This document shows, piece by piece, positions 8,605 through 16,868 of a stretch of 64,000 nt of DNA. This DNA comes from Lactococcus sp. S-13. GTDB lineage: Bacteria; Bacillota; Bacilli; Lactobacillales; Streptococcaceae. The stretch is taken from NCBI RefSeq assembly GCF_004210295.1, contig NZ_SDAK01000001.1, positions 1,550,001 through 1,614,000 of the forward strand, given 5' to 3'. The notes under the pieces were generated by a model that worked only from the letters and a program-made list of their open reading frames with translations, ran no database searches and was not told where the DNA came from. Both the position numbers and the translations under genes were made by a program. The stretch's first letter is position 1, and each line of letters begins with the position of its first letter.

Positions 8605-9246
8605 TTAATACATATCCTGAGCCACTGTGTAGTTGAAATCTTTGAGAATCTCTGTCGAAGCGTCGCGCGACTGAATCAATTCGTCAATATCTGCAGATTG
8701 GTAATTTTTCAAAGCAGTCCGCAAGGCAAAAAATCTTGCCCGATCAATGGTTGAGGCGTCCGCTTCTGCCGCTGCAAAAAAGATTTTCCGGGCCTTTTCA
8801 TCAAAAAGAATCCAAGCAAGCGCCAAGTCACAAGCGGGATCACCAATGACTGCATTTTGCGTTCCTTCAACCGCTTGTAATTTTCCATCTGAAACGAGCA
8901 ACTGACGAGCAGCGAGATTTCCAAGTACCCAAACTGGTGCTTTTTCCCACTTGGTTTTCGCCGCTTTTTCAAATTTTTCTTCCAACAAATCCGCTGGAAC
9001 AAGTTGTTTATATTGCGCCAAAAGCTCCAAGATTTCGGCTTCAAAAACAATCAGATCCGAGCCAGCAAAAGCATTGTCCAGACTTGGTTTTGGTGCATCT
9101 GTCGTTTGCAAACGATGTAACTGATAGAAAAAATTGCCTAATTGGCGGGCAAATTCATGCGTCTCCCCGATATTTCCAGGATTAACCGCTTGTCCGACTG
9201 GATTGGTGAATTTTTCATTGATAAAATTTTTAATTATTTCGCTCAT
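8605..9246 (-). CDS. Degenerate APH-like phosphotransferase-fold protein
   Basis: A 213-residue protein whose C-terminal half follows the aminoglycoside/choline phosphotransferase pattern: an LGNLAARQLLVSDGKLQAVE segment where active enzymes have HGD...N, then GDPACDLALAW where they have the GDP-D-A motif. The catalytic HGD is replaced by LGN and the second DFG-like Asp is also absent (AVEGTQN). The N-terminal ATP-binding lobe is missing or very short. I infer a non-catalytic or repurposed relative. It lies between the methionine-sulfoxide reductase gene and dnaX on the same strand. Confidence 0.65.
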   Translation of the reverse strand: MSEIIKNFINEKFTNPVGQAVNPGNIGETHEFARQLGNFFYQLHRLQTTDAPKPSLDNAFAGSDLIVFEAEILELLAQYKQLVPADLLEEKFEKAAKTKWEKAPVWVLGNLAARQLLVSDGKLQAVEGTQNAVIGDPACDLALAWILFDEKARKIFFAAAEADASTIDRARFFALRTALKNYQSADIDELIQSRDASTEILKDFNYTVAQDMY

Positions 9247-9275
9247 TTTTTCTCCAATACTTTTTCAATTTCTCA

Positions 9276-9764
9276 TTATCCAATTTCAAAGAACTTAAAG
9301 TCCGTCATTTCGCACAAAATTTCCGCAAATTCTTCCAGATATTTCTGGTCAATTTCATCGTAAGCACCGATTTCTGAGCTGTCCAAATCAAGTACACCAA
9401 CGAGTTTGCCGTCTTTGACGAGCGGCACAACAATTTCTGACATGGCCCGACCGTCACAAGAAATATAATTTTTATGCTCTTTGACATTTTCTACAATCAA
9501 AGTTTCACGTTTTTCAGCAGATTCACCACAAACACCCTTGCCCATGATGATTTCCACACACGAAACTGAACCTTGAAACGGCCCTAGAATCAATTTTTCC
9601 CCGTTGTAAAGATAAAAGCCGGTGTAAACCTGCTCTGGCAAGGTATTCCAAAGCAAACTACTTGCATTTGCCAAGTTAGAAATGGTGTAATTTTGCTCGC
9701 TCAATAGTCCTTTAAGTTGTAAATTTAACATTTCATAAGCTTCGATTTTCTCTTCTTTTGTCAT
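9276..9764 (-). CDS. msrC: Free methionine-(R)-sulfoxide reductase (GAF domain)
   Basis: A 162-residue single GAF-domain protein. It keeps the cysteines expected of fRMsr enzymes in the blocks VSCVEIIMGKGVCGESA (near residues 75-91) and ISCDGRAMSEIVVPL (near 108-122), followed by the GVLDLDS strand. These enzymes reduce free Met-R-sulfoxide using thioredoxin. The start has GAGGAG about 7 bases ahead. It is immediately upstream of the degenerate phosphotransferase-like gene with a 29-base gap, and divergent from the chorismate mutase gene. Confidence 0.9.
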   Translation of the reverse strand: MTKEEKIEAYEMLNLQLKGLLSEQNYTISNLANASSLLWNTLPEQVYTGFYLYNGEKLILGPFQGSVSCVEIIMGKGVCGESAEKRETLIVENVKEHKNYISCDGRAMSEIVVPLVKDGKLVGVLDLDSSEIGAYDEIDQKYLEEFAEILCEMTDFKFFEIG

Positions 9765-9830
9765 CGCGCTCTCCTCAAAAATAAGATATTATAATTATAT
9801 CATTTTTAAAGGCATTTTTTCGATTAGTTT

Positions 9831-9847
9831 TGATATAATAAAAACCA
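9831..9847 (+). promoter_or_regulatory. Extended -10 promoter giving a probable leaderless mRNA
   Basis: TGATATAAT ends at 9839 and the chorismate mutase ATG is at 9847. The expected transcription start therefore falls at or next to the A of the ATG. There is no purine-rich ribosome site in between. Confidence 0.65.
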
Positions 9848-10116
9848 TGAACCTTACAGAACTTCGCAAAGAAATTGACCAAGTCGATCAAGAAATCGTT
9901 CGTCTACTGGAAGAACGAATGAATATTGTCCAAAAAATCGGTCAAGCAAAACAAGCCCAACAAATCACAATTCTTGATTCTTCCCGAGAAGAAACCGTTT
10001 TGAACCAAGCGCGACAAAATGTGAAAAATCCCGCCTATCAAGAAACCATCGTTAACACTTACAAAGACATCATGAAAAATTCTCGCCTTTATCAAAAAGA
10101 AGCTCGAGAAAAATGA
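9847..10116 (+). CDS. Chorismate mutase (AroQ class, monofunctional)
   Basis: An 89-residue all-helical protein. The opening LTELRKEIDQVDQEIVRLLE, followed by ERMNIVQKIGQAK, is the AroQ-type chorismate mutase signature. The Arg of LRKEID, the Lys of the IGQAK helix and the Arg of SSREE near residue 55 fit known active-site positions. It converts chorismate to prephenate for Phe/Tyr synthesis. No ribosome site precedes the ATG, and the -10 box is so close that the mRNA is likely leaderless. A strong terminator follows immediately. Confidence 0.88.
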   Translation: MNLTELRKEIDQVDQEIVRLLEERMNIVQKIGQAKQAQQITILDSSREETVLNQARQNVKNPAYQETIVNTYKDIMKNSRLYQKEAREK

Positions 10117-10153
10117 AAAAAAGTTACTGCATTTTTTGTCAGTAACTTTTTTT
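10116..10153 (+). terminator. Terminator after chorismate mutase
   Basis: AAAAAAAGTTACTG pairs perfectly with CAGTAACTTTTTTT across a 10-base loop, overlapping the stop codon. Confidence 0.9.
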
Positions 10154-10158
10154 CATTA

Positions 10159-10246
10159 CGTCAGCATTTTCTCTGACTATTGAACAGCCCCTATCTTTTG
10201 CGTCAGCATTTTCTCTTCTGACGCAAAATCCGTCAGTAATTTCTCT
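10159..10246 (-). repeat. Three same-orientation 16-bp repeat copies
   Basis: Exact copies at 10159-10174, 10201-10216 and 10231-10246, all in the CGTCAG...TTCTCT orientation. A free CTGACG core at 10218 can pair with the third. They fill the gap between two convergent genes. Confidence 0.9.
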
Positions 10247-10706
10247 ACAAATCAACCACACCAGCAAGGCTATCTTTGAGCATCATGTATTCTAATTGCG
10301 GCAAATCTAGCAAAATCAGTTTGCTCGTTCCCAAAACATCTCGATTTTTCAAGGTATTCAAAAAACCTTTAATTTCCGTCGTCCCCAGATACAAACATTC
10401 GACAAAAATGATATGCTTTTCGGCTTGGAGCTGATCAATGAACCGCTCAAAATCGGCTTGTTCAAGCGCCACATCAATATCAATCCGATCCACAACCGTC
10501 AAATCTTCATTTTCTTTTTTATCCGCCATTGCCAGACTTTTTAGAATTTCGGCCCCTTTTTTTGAACCAGCCGGCACACTACCAACCGCTTGATCTGTCA
10601 CATCTTCCTCGGACTCTGCATAAGCCCCACGATCAACCATTGCAACCGTCGCAATTTCACCATATTTCAAACTTTTCAGCGAAATTTTCCAATCATTAAG
10701 TTCCAT
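10245..10706 (-). CDS. Hypothetical protein (153 aa)
   Basis: A soluble 153-residue protein of no family I know. The N-terminal part (ELNDWKISLKSLKYGE) is followed by an acidic and Gly-rich middle. The C-terminal half alternates hydrophobic strands (HIIFVECLYL, SKLILLDLPQ) in a Rossmann-like way. The start is set at 10706, where AAAAGGAGG precedes ATG; an upstream ATG lacks such a site. The gene reads into the triple repeat and converges with chorismate mutase. Confidence 0.7.
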   Translation of the reverse strand: MELNDWKISLKSLKYGEIATVAMVDRGAYAESEEDVTDQAVGSVPAGSKKGAEILKSLAMADKKENEDLTVVDRIDIDVALEQADFERFIDQLQAEKHIIFVECLYLGTTEIKGFLNTLKNRDVLGTSKLILLDLPQLEYMMLKDSLAGVVDL

Positions 10707-10871
10707 TTTGCCTCCTTTTGTCAAGTCCTATCTCCAGTTTACACTGACTTTGTGAATTTTTCAAAAAATCTGGTTATTTTTGTGAAATCTCAACTGCCGA
10801 ATCATTTAATTTTATAAAATATTTTAGCTTTGTTATAATGAAAAGAGAACAAAATGAAAGGAAATCTCATT

Positions 10872-11072
10872 ATGAAATTTAAATTCAAAGGAATTGCCGC
10901 CTACGAGGAAACTGAAAACAATTATATTGGTGCAAACCGCGATTTTTCACTCGTCAAAGAATTTGACAGCTTTGAATCTGCCATTGATTACGTTGCTGCA
11001 CACAAAGGGTTTCTCCTTTCCGAAGACGGAAAATCAGCCTTCAACGTTTTGACCATCAGTGAAATTAATTAA
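10872..11072 (+). CDS. Small conserved protein (66 aa), paralogue of the gene at 48265
   Basis: A 66-residue protein starting MKFKFKGIAAYEE. It aligns along its whole length with the protein at 48265-48468: shared MKF.FKG....YEE, then NY.G, then AI.YV....GF...EDGK.AF.V..IS. No known family comes to mind. The start is the ATG at 10872, with AAAGGA eight bases upstream; the earlier in-frame ATG lacks a site. Rightward transcription is followed by an inverted pair of the 16-bp repeat. Confidence 0.75.
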   Translation: MKFKFKGIAAYEETENNYIGANRDFSLVKEFDSFESAIDYVAAHKGFLLSEDGKSAFNVLTISEIN

Positions 11073-11088
11073 TAATAAGTAAAATTCC

Positions 11089-11128
11089 AGAAAAAATGCT
11101 GACGTAAATTTGCGTCAGCATTTTCTCT
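11089..11128. repeat. Inverted pair of the 16-bp repeat, likely terminator
   Basis: AGAAAAAATGCTGACG at 11089-11104 (15/16) and CGTCAGCATTTTCTCT at 11113-11128 (exact) with an 8-base loop. The long stem with a T-rich 3' arm lies between the convergent small gene and glnA and probably terminates both. Confidence 0.85.
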
Positions 11129-11147
11129 TTATATTTCCACTATTTTC

Positions 11148-12488
11148 TTAGTAAAGTTCCAAATAGTTATCAATTTCCCATTGTGAAACGTATTGTGCAT
11201 AACTTGCCCACTCGATACGTTTAGCTTCGACAAAGTTAACCAAAACGTGTTCTCCAAGTGCCTCAGTTACCACCTTGTCCTCACGCAAAGCTTTCACAGC
11301 ATTGTGCAAAGTAGAAGGCAAATCAGTGATACCATGCGCTTTACGTTCTTCTTCAGTCATCACATAGATGTTTGACTCAATCGCTTCTGGCGCTTCCAAT
11401 TTATTTTCCACCCCATCAAGACCAGCAGCCAAGAGGACAGCTAAAGCAAGATATGGATTGGCAGTTGGGTCAACGGCGCGAAGTTCCACACGAGTTGACA
11501 AGCCACGTGAAGCAGGTACACGAATCAAAGGTGAACGGTTACGTCCAGCCCAAGCCACGTAAACGGGTGCTTCATAACCAGGCACCAAACGTTTGTATGA
11601 GTTTACTGTTGGATTTGTAATCGCTGTAAAGTTATACGCGTGTTTCAACAAACCAGCGATGAAGCTGTGTGCCACATCAGAAAGTCCCATATCACCCGCT
11701 GGGTCAGCAAACGCATTTTTGCCATCTTCAGTGAAAAGTGACATATTGCAGTGCATTCCAGAACCGTTAATGCCGTGAACAGGTTTCGCCATGAATGTCG
11801 CGTGCAAGCCATGCTTACGAGCAATCGTCTTAACCACAAGTTTGAAAATTTGGATATTATCACAAGCCTTCAAAGCATTAGCGTATTTGAAGTCAATTTC
11901 ATGTTGACCAATAGCAACTTCGTGGTGAGAAGCTTCCACTTCAAAACCAAGATCAGTCAAAACATTGACAATTTCACGACGCGTATTGCCCGCAAGGTCA
12001 GTAGGCGCAAGGTCAAAATAGCCACCTTTGTCGTTCACTTCAAGCGTTGGTTCATCATTTTCATTGAGTTTGAAAAGGAAAAATTCAGGTTCTGGCCCAA
12101 GGTTGAAGCTCTTATAACCCAAACGTTCCATTTTTTTCAAATTACGTTTCAAGACACCACGTGGGTCACCGGCAAACGGTTCTCCTTCTGGCGTGTAAAC
12201 ATCACAAATCACACCTGCAACTTTACCATACTCATCTCCCCAAGGAAAAACAATCCAAGTGTCAAGATCTGGATAAAGGTACATATCTGATTCATTGATC
12301 CGTACAAAACCTTCGATTGATGAACCATCAAACATCATTTTGTTTTCAAACAATTTGTCCAATTGTTCATCAGTTGCTGGAACTTCAACATTTTTCAAAG
12401 TTCCGAGAATGTCTGTGAACATCAAACGCAAGAACTTGATGTCTTTTTCTTTGACGTCACGACGAATGTCCGCTGCTGTAATTGTCAT
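11148..12488 (-). CDS. glnA: Glutamine synthetase, type I
   Basis: A 446-residue GSI-alpha enzyme that makes glutamine from glutamate, ammonia and ATP. Recognisable blocks are [19 protein letters not shown] (near residue 53), the metal-binding segment [12 protein letters not shown] (near 240), the ATP-site region [20 protein letters not shown], and the [18 protein letters not shown] stretch. No adenylylation-loop insertion is evident, as expected for Firmicutes. AGGAGAGC precedes the start. It lies downstream of glnR with a GlnR box between them, so transcription is from the glnR promoter and possibly from this internal region too. Confidence 0.98.
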   Translation of the reverse strand: MTITAADIRRDVKEKDIKFLRLMFTDILGTLKNVEVPATDEQLDKLFENKMMFDGSSIEGFVRINESDMYLYPDLDTWIVFPWGDEYGKVAGVICDVYTPEGEPFAGDPRGVLKRNLKKMERLGYKSFNLGPEPEFFLFKLNENDEPTLEVNDKGGYFDLAPTDLAGNTRREIVNVLTDLGFEVEASHHEVAIGQHEIDFKYANALKACDNIQIFKLVVKTIARKHGLHATFMAKPVHGINGSGMHCNMSLFTEDGKNAFADPAGDMGLSDVAHSFIAGLLKHAYNFTAITNPTVNSYKRLVPGYEAPVYVAWAGRNRSPLIRVPASRGLSTRVELRAVDPTANPYLALAVLLAAGLDGVENKLEAPEAIESNIYVMTEEERKAHGITDLPSTLHNAVKALREDKVVTEALGEHVLVNFVEAKRIEWASYAQYVSQWEIDNYLELY

Positions 12489-12537
12489 ACTTTGCTCTCC
12501 TAGTTAAATGCACGCTGTAAACCTATTTGACACTAAG

Positions 12538-12554
12538 TGTAAACCAGATTTACA
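12538..12554 (-). promoter_or_regulatory. GlnR box upstream of glnA
   Basis: TGTAAACCAGATTTACA on the plus strand, a perfect fit to TGTNAN7TNACA. It overlaps the last codons of glnR, 50 bases upstream of the glnA start. Confidence 0.85.
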
Positions 12555-12915
12555 TTCGTGGTTGGGTAAAATGAGTTGGGCTGGAAGTTCCAAAACGGCC
12601 TTGCTGAGCAAATTCACGTTCGAGTGCATGATGCACTTCACTAATTGAAAGAGTTTGAGCTTTTTTAGCATCCCTTTTGGCATAAATCTCCCTGATATCT
12701 GCAATATTATTGCCTTCTTGCAACAAATCGAAAATATCGAAAAGGACATCAATGTCATTGAGCGAATACATTCGACGATTCCCGTCGTTTCGCTCTGGAA
12801 AAATCAGCTCTTGCTCCTCGTAGTAACGAATCTGCCGAGCGCTTAGGTCAGTGAGTTTCATGACAGTTCCAATCGGAAGTACTGCCATTGAGCGTCTTAA
12901 TTCACGTTCTTTCAC
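12550..12915 (-). CDS. glnR: Transcriptional repressor GlnR (MerR family)
   Basis: A 121-residue MerR-type regulator. The N-terminal winged helix reads RRSMAVLPIGTVMKLTDLSA, then RQIRYYEEQELIFPERN, as in known GlnR proteins. The C-terminal tail (from about residue 80) is the region that senses feedback-inhibited glutamine synthetase in this family. The start codon is GTG with GGAGG nine bases upstream. It is first in glnR-glnA and has a GlnR box just above its own promoter, so it is likely autoregulated. Confidence 0.96.
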   Translation of the reverse strand: MKERELRRSMAVLPIGTVMKLTDLSARQIRYYEEQELIFPERNDGNRRMYSLNDIDVLFDIFDLLQEGNNIADIREIYAKRDAKKAQTLSISEVHHALEREFAQQGRFGTSSPTHFTQPRM

Positions 12916-12938
12916 TAAATCTCGCCTCCATATTTTTT

Positions 12939-12967
12939 ATTATAGACCTTGTTTTTAGCAAAGTCAA
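12939..12967 (-). promoter_or_regulatory. glnR promoter
   Basis: TTGACT and TATAAT with a 17-base spacer on the minus strand, 24 bases upstream of the GTG start. Confidence 0.88.
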
Positions 12968-12974
12968 GAGTTAA

Positions 12975-12991
12975 TGTGAGATTTCCTCACA
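12975..12991 (-). promoter_or_regulatory. GlnR box upstream of glnR
   Basis: TGTGAGATTTCCTCACA, a perfect TGTNAN7TNACA site, 7 bases above the -35 of the glnR promoter. The rest of 12992-13249 holds a GGTGG...CCACC inverted repeat near 13022-13050 but no gene that I can support. Confidence 0.9.
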
Positions 12992-13249
12992 TCTATTTGT
13001 ATTGTTCGGAAAATACCGAACATTTAATCCAAAAAAACGTGGTGGCTCACTCTAGCTTGTGCACCACCAAACCCTATTTCCCACTTGTCCCCCACAAATT
13101 GAGCTACAGATAAAATTCTTTAGATTCCATTGCTTCTATTATACCTTATTTTATCCAATAATTCCGAGCGCCTCCTCTACTGGTCACCATAAAAATTTTT
13201 CCACGCAAGTTTCATCCATAAAGCCTCACGTTTTCACCTCCGACATAAG

Positions 13250-13273
13250 AAAAAAACGGCTCATTTGCCGTTC
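13250..13273 (-). terminator. Terminator after the kinase-like gene
   Basis: AACGGC/GCCGTT stem with a 6-base loop and seven T on the minus strand. It follows the frameshifted kinase-like gene. Confidence 0.8.
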
Positions 13274-13824
13274 TTTAACTATTATTCATCAATAAATCTA
13301 AAATTTCTGTCGCCGTTTCTATACTAGTTTTTACAGAATTATCCACAAACGCTAATGATTTTTCAAATGTAGGCACACCCTCTTTATACATCTCACTAAT
13401 CCGCTGGCGTTCCCAAGCATCTAACACTCGATTCCCGCGGTTCGTCAAACAAACTTCCAAGGGGGGGGCAGAGTGTAATCACGAAAAAACTTGCCCGCTT
13501 ACAAATCCTCTCCGTAATTTTAGAATAAAGCTGCGGATACATCGGATAGGCGAAAATTAAGAAATCGACTTGCTGCTCAGAAAGTGCAGTCTCAATCTTT
13601 TCAAATAAACGACGCAATCGTTCCGCAATACGTGCTTCAAAATTCGGAAAATAACGTTCATTTTCTTCATCCGTCGTCAACTCATCAACCTCAACAAATA
13701 AACTATTAGGTAAATTTTCAGCGATAATTTTGGAAATTGTGGTCTTGCCCGAATTTATCGGCCCATTGATATTGATTATTTTCATCGTCGCCTCTACATC
13801 ATAGCTCTTCTTTAACTATTATTC
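13271..13824. repeat. 17-bp direct repeats bracketing the kinase-like gene
   Basis: TTCTTTAACTATTATTC occurs identically at 13271-13287 and 13808-13824. Each copy contains or adjoins the stop codon of a gene, the kinase-like gene and ruvB respectively, in different reading frames. This suggests the kinase-like gene was added behind ruvB with a short duplication. Confidence 0.6.
13275..13785 (-). pseudogene. P-loop kinase-like gene, frameshifted at a G8 tract
   Basis: The first 108 or so residues begin MKIININGPINSGKTTISKI, with a P-loop (GPINSGKT) followed by a DELTTDEEN acidic segment as in small nucleotide or antibiotic kinases. The frame breaks at eight consecutive G (plus strand 13461-13468). 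With seven G the protein would continue through LEVCLTNRGNRVLDAWERQR to a stop at 13275, giving about 169 residues. The substrate is unknown. It lies 33 bases downstream of ruvB on the same strand. The break may be a real mutation, phase variation by slippage, or a sequencing error. Confidence 0.75.
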
Positions 13825-14816
13825 CTCATCAAACGAATAGCCCAGATGTTCATAGGCTTGACGTGTTGCTTTACGCCCTTGTTTCGTCCGAATCAAAAAA
13901 CCTTTTTGAATCAGATAAGGCTCATACATATCTTCAACCGTCTCACGATCTTCAGCAATATTAACCGCCAAAGTACCAATACCGACAGGCCCCCTTGATA
14001 CATCTCAATCATCGTTTTCAAGATTTTTTGGTCAATATAATCCAAACCAGCATTGTCCACATCAAGGATAGTCAAAGCCTTGTCCGTGATGACTTTGTCC
14101 ACTCTGCCGTCTCCCATGATTTGAGCAAAATCACGCACGCGCTTGAGCAGACGGTTGGCAATCCGAGGCGTTCCCCGACTGCGCAAAGCAATCTCTAGCG
14201 CCGCATCATCAACCACTTCCACATCAAAAATATCCGCTGTCCGATTGACAATCTCCTCCAAATCTCGCTCTTTGTAATATTCCATATGGCTAGAGATACC
14301 AAAACGCGCCCGTAAAGGATTGGACAACATCCCTGCTCGTGTCGTCGCCCCAACCAAAGTGAACGGCGGCAGATCCAAATGCACAGAGCGCGACCCATCA
14401 CCAGCCCCCAGCATAATATCGATGTAAAAATCCTCCATCGCACTATACAAGATTTCCTCAACCTGCATCGGCAAACGGTGGATTTCATCAATAAAAAGCA
14501 CATCGCCCGGCTCAAGCTCATTCAAAATCGCCACTAAATCACCAGGCTTTTCAATAGCTGGCCCCGCGGTTTGTTTGATGTGAACCCCTAATTCGTTGGC
14601 AATAACGAAGGCCATCGTCGTTTTTCCAAGCCCCGGAGGCCCAAAAAGCAAAACATGATCCAATACTTCTTCACGCATTTTTGCCGCTTTAATAAAAATT
14701 TCTAATTGTTCTTTGACTTTATCTTGGCCAATATATTGATTGAAAAATTGTGGGCGCAGTGATTTCTCAATGCTGTATTCCTCTTCCATTGGCTCTTTAT
14801 TTAAAATATCGTTCAT
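13819..14816 (-). pseudogene. ruvB: Holliday junction helicase RuvB, frameshifted near the C-terminus
   Basis: RuvB is the hexameric AAA+ motor that drives branch migration with RuvA. Walker [10 protein letters not shown], Walker B IDEIHRL, sensor GATTRAGML and the arginine-finger region LRARFG are intact, as is the wing up to MYQGG. There the frame shifts: the sequence has five G (plus strand C at 13990-13994) where six would restore the conserved continuation [15 protein letters not shown] and run to a stop at 13819, giving a normal length of about 332 residues. As written the product ends after 301 residues with an unrelated tail. A single-base homopolymer error is a serious alternative, since ruvB is rarely lost. 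Confidence 0.9.
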
Positions 14817-14845
14817 CTTAAGTTTAATTATAACAGAAAATCAAA

Positions 14846-14868
14846 AGAAAAGACCAGTAGTCTTTTCT
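14846..14868. terminator. Terminator between the 54-aa gene and ruvB
   Basis: AGAAAAGAC/GTCTTTTCT stem with a 5-base loop and T-rich flanks on both strands. It separates the ABC-transporter unit from ruvB. Confidence 0.65.
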
Positions 14869-14885
14869 ATTTTTTTACCCTTAAC

Positions 14886-15050
14886 TCAATCTTTCTGCTG
14901 AGCTTTGTTCTTTTTTTCTTTTAATTTTTTGTAATCTTTGTTGGTATCAATCCACGCGCTACTGGTATTATTTTTTAAAGCCTTTTGCATTTGTTCGACT
15001 TCTCTAAAAATATCGCTCTTGGGTTGAGGGGCAGGGGTAATAACGACCAT
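14886..15050 (-). CDS. Small hydrophilic protein (54 aa)
   Basis: An open frame of 54 residues starting MVVITPAPQPKSDIFREVEQ. The second half is very Lys-rich (DYKKLKEKKNKAQQKD). It has AGGAGAAATT directly before its ATG and lies 11 bases after the ABC ATPase stop, so it is probably the last gene of that unit. There is no signal peptide or membrane segment. The function is unknown; an immunity or accessory role is only a guess from position. Confidence 0.6.
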   Translation of the reverse strand: MVVITPAPQPKSDIFREVEQMQKALKNNTSSAWIDTNKDYKKLKEKKNKAQQKD

Positions 15051-15061
15051 AATTTCTCCTT

Positions 15062-15679
15062 TCAAAAAAAGATATCCATGTAACCAATTTCTTGAGCTGC
15101 GGCATCAAAATCTGTGACTAAACTCAAACCTCCTTCTGACAAAAGGTAAGTTTTATCACAAAAATGCTCAATTTCTTTGAGATTGTGTGAGGTCAAAAGC
15201 ACGGTTTTTTCCCGAGCTACTTTTTCTATTTCTTTATAAACTAAGGCTTTCTTGGAAACATCAAGCCCACTGAATAACTCGTCAATGATGAGGACATCAC
15301 ACTCAATCGAAAAAGAGAGGATTGTGGCAAAGAGTTCTTTCATACCGAGAGAAAATTGTCCGATGCGTTTCTTTTGGAACTTGTCTGCGCCGAAAGTAGT
15401 GAGTAATTCTTGCGCTTTTTTGCGTTCTACGGGAGTTAGAATGCTGAAATAGTCTTTCATTTTCAGATTCTCATCAAAAGATTCAACGTCAGGGAGATAG
15501 GCCACGCGACCGCTAATGATTTGTGCAGTTGAACTGCCCACTCCTCCTGCCAGTACTCCAAAGAGGGTACTTTTTCCAATCCCATTTCGCCCAATAAGAC
15601 CATAAAGTCCATTATCCTTCAGCTCAAAGTCAAAGGGAGGAATATCGGGTAATTTTATATTTTGCACTTTTAAGACCAT
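15062..15679 (-). CDS. ABC transporter ATP-binding protein
   Basis: A 205-residue ATPase subunit. Walker A is GRNGIGKST (near residues 33-41), the signature is FSLGMKE (near 113) and Walker B is CDVLIIDELFSGLD; an H-loop lies in LLTSHNLKE. It is shorter than most importers' ATPases and resembles drug or peptide export modules. Its start overlaps the stop of the permease gene, so the two are coupled. With the secreted small protein upstream it probably exports, or protects against, that product. Confidence 0.88.
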   Translation of the reverse strand: MVLKVQNIKLPDIPPFDFELKDNGLYGLIGRNGIGKSTLFGVLAGGVGSSTAQIISGRVAYLPDVESFDENLKMKDYFSILTPVERKKAQELLTTFGADKFQKKRIGQFSLGMKELFATILSFSIECDVLIIDELFSGLDVSKKALVYKEIEKVAREKTVLLTSHNLKEIEHFCDKTYLLSEGGLSLVTDFDAAAQEIGYMDIFF

Positions 15680-16833
15680 TATATCCTCCTTACTTTGCTC
15701 TTGCTTAAAAGCAAGCTAGCTAGTGCCATAAATAGAATGCTTAAGCCCGCAAGATAAATTATTCCAACCAACAGAGAATTTGCGCCAAAGAGATAGTTCG
15801 GTTTACACAAAAGCTCAATGGGGTTGAAATAACTCATGGGTACAAACTTTCTGACGCTTTGGAGATTAGGGTTGTTGATGACCATGAGCCAACCAACCAC
15901 TGAAACCGACAAAATCCCGATGACCACCATACTCTTTTTGAGCAGAACGGATAGGAACGCACCGATACTGGCGAAAAAGACTAACATGATGAAGATGTAG
16001 AAGAACGAAATCAAGATAGTTTCTCCTACCGGAATGCCCATGTTGGTCGGTGTCGTATTCGTTTGGTCTGTCCCCCAATAATTAACCAAATAAGAGGGGT
16101 AGCGCCAAGAGCCAAAGCCGTTTTTTATACCGATGACGATGATGTTGAAAGCCGAAATACCTATAAGCCAGACCATGACTGCCGTCACGGCGGAAAATAC
16201 TTTGGAGATAACGTTTTTCGCTGGAGAAATCGCTGCAAAGCGGAAATAATTATCCTCGCGATTTTCATAAAAGTAAGCTAGGCTAGTCGAGACTAAGAGA
16301 ATGAAACCAATGAGGTAAAGGTTGGTGAAGAGATTTTGCTTTAAAGTAAAATCAACGAAGTTTCCGAAAGCAAAAAACTGTATTTCGGGTTCAATTTCAA
16401 AGTCTATTTTTCTTTTTTGGACGAGTTGAATGTATTGATTTTCAGTTTTTAAGATTTCTGAAAGTTCTACGCCAAGAAACTCAGGATTTTTTTCTTGTTT
16501 TGCCAAATCTAACTTGTTCATTTTTAAAACGTAGTTGAAATAAGAATTTACATTATTTTGCTTTAAGGCATTCAGTTGGTTTTGAAGTAATTCATTTTCC
16601 CTTGTGTAATAAGCTTTGTCTGGATTTTTACTTGCGCTCTCCGCTTCCTTTGAAGAAGATATTCTCTGCTCTACCATAGATATCTTTTGATTAACAAGGT
16701 TTTCTCTTTTATATCCGCCTTGAAAATTTACGAAATATAAGCTCGAAAGCAAGAGAAAGGTCAGAGCAACACAAAGCGAAGCATTTCTTTTGTTAATGAT
16801 GAATTTTTTTAATTCAAAGAAGTAATTTTTCAT
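15679..16833 (-). CDS. ABC transporter permease (ABC-2-like)
   Basis: A 384-residue membrane protein. A first helix (about residues 17-35) is followed by a roughly 130-residue, Lys/Glu/Gln-rich extracytoplasmic region with heptad-like stretches, and then about five more helices from residue 165 to the end. This one-plus-five layout fits permeases paired with single ATPase subunits in bacteriocin and lantibiotic self-protection systems. It lies 35 bases after the secreted-protein gene and overlaps the ATPase gene by one base. Confidence 0.8.
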   Translation of the reverse strand: MKNYFFELKKFIINKRNASLCVALTFLLLSSLYFVNFQGGYKRENLVNQKISMVEQRISSSKEAESASKNPDKAYYTRENELLQNQLNALKQNNVNSYFNYVLKMNKLDLAKQEKNPEFLGVELSEILKTENQYIQLVQKRKIDFEIEPEIQFFAFGNFVDFTLKQNLFTNLYLIGFILLVSTSLAYFYENREDNYFRFAAISPAKNVISKVFSAVTAVMVWLIGISAFNIIVIGIKNGFGSWRYPSYLVNYWGTDQTNTTPTNMGIPVGETILISFFYIFIMLVFFASIGAFLSVLLKKSMVVIGILSVSVVGWLMVINNPNLQSVRKFVPMSYFNPIELLCKPNYLFGANSLLVGIIYLAGLSILFMALASLLLSKSKVRRI

Positions 16834-16868
16834 TAAAGAACTCTACCTTTCTGATATTTTTTGTACTC

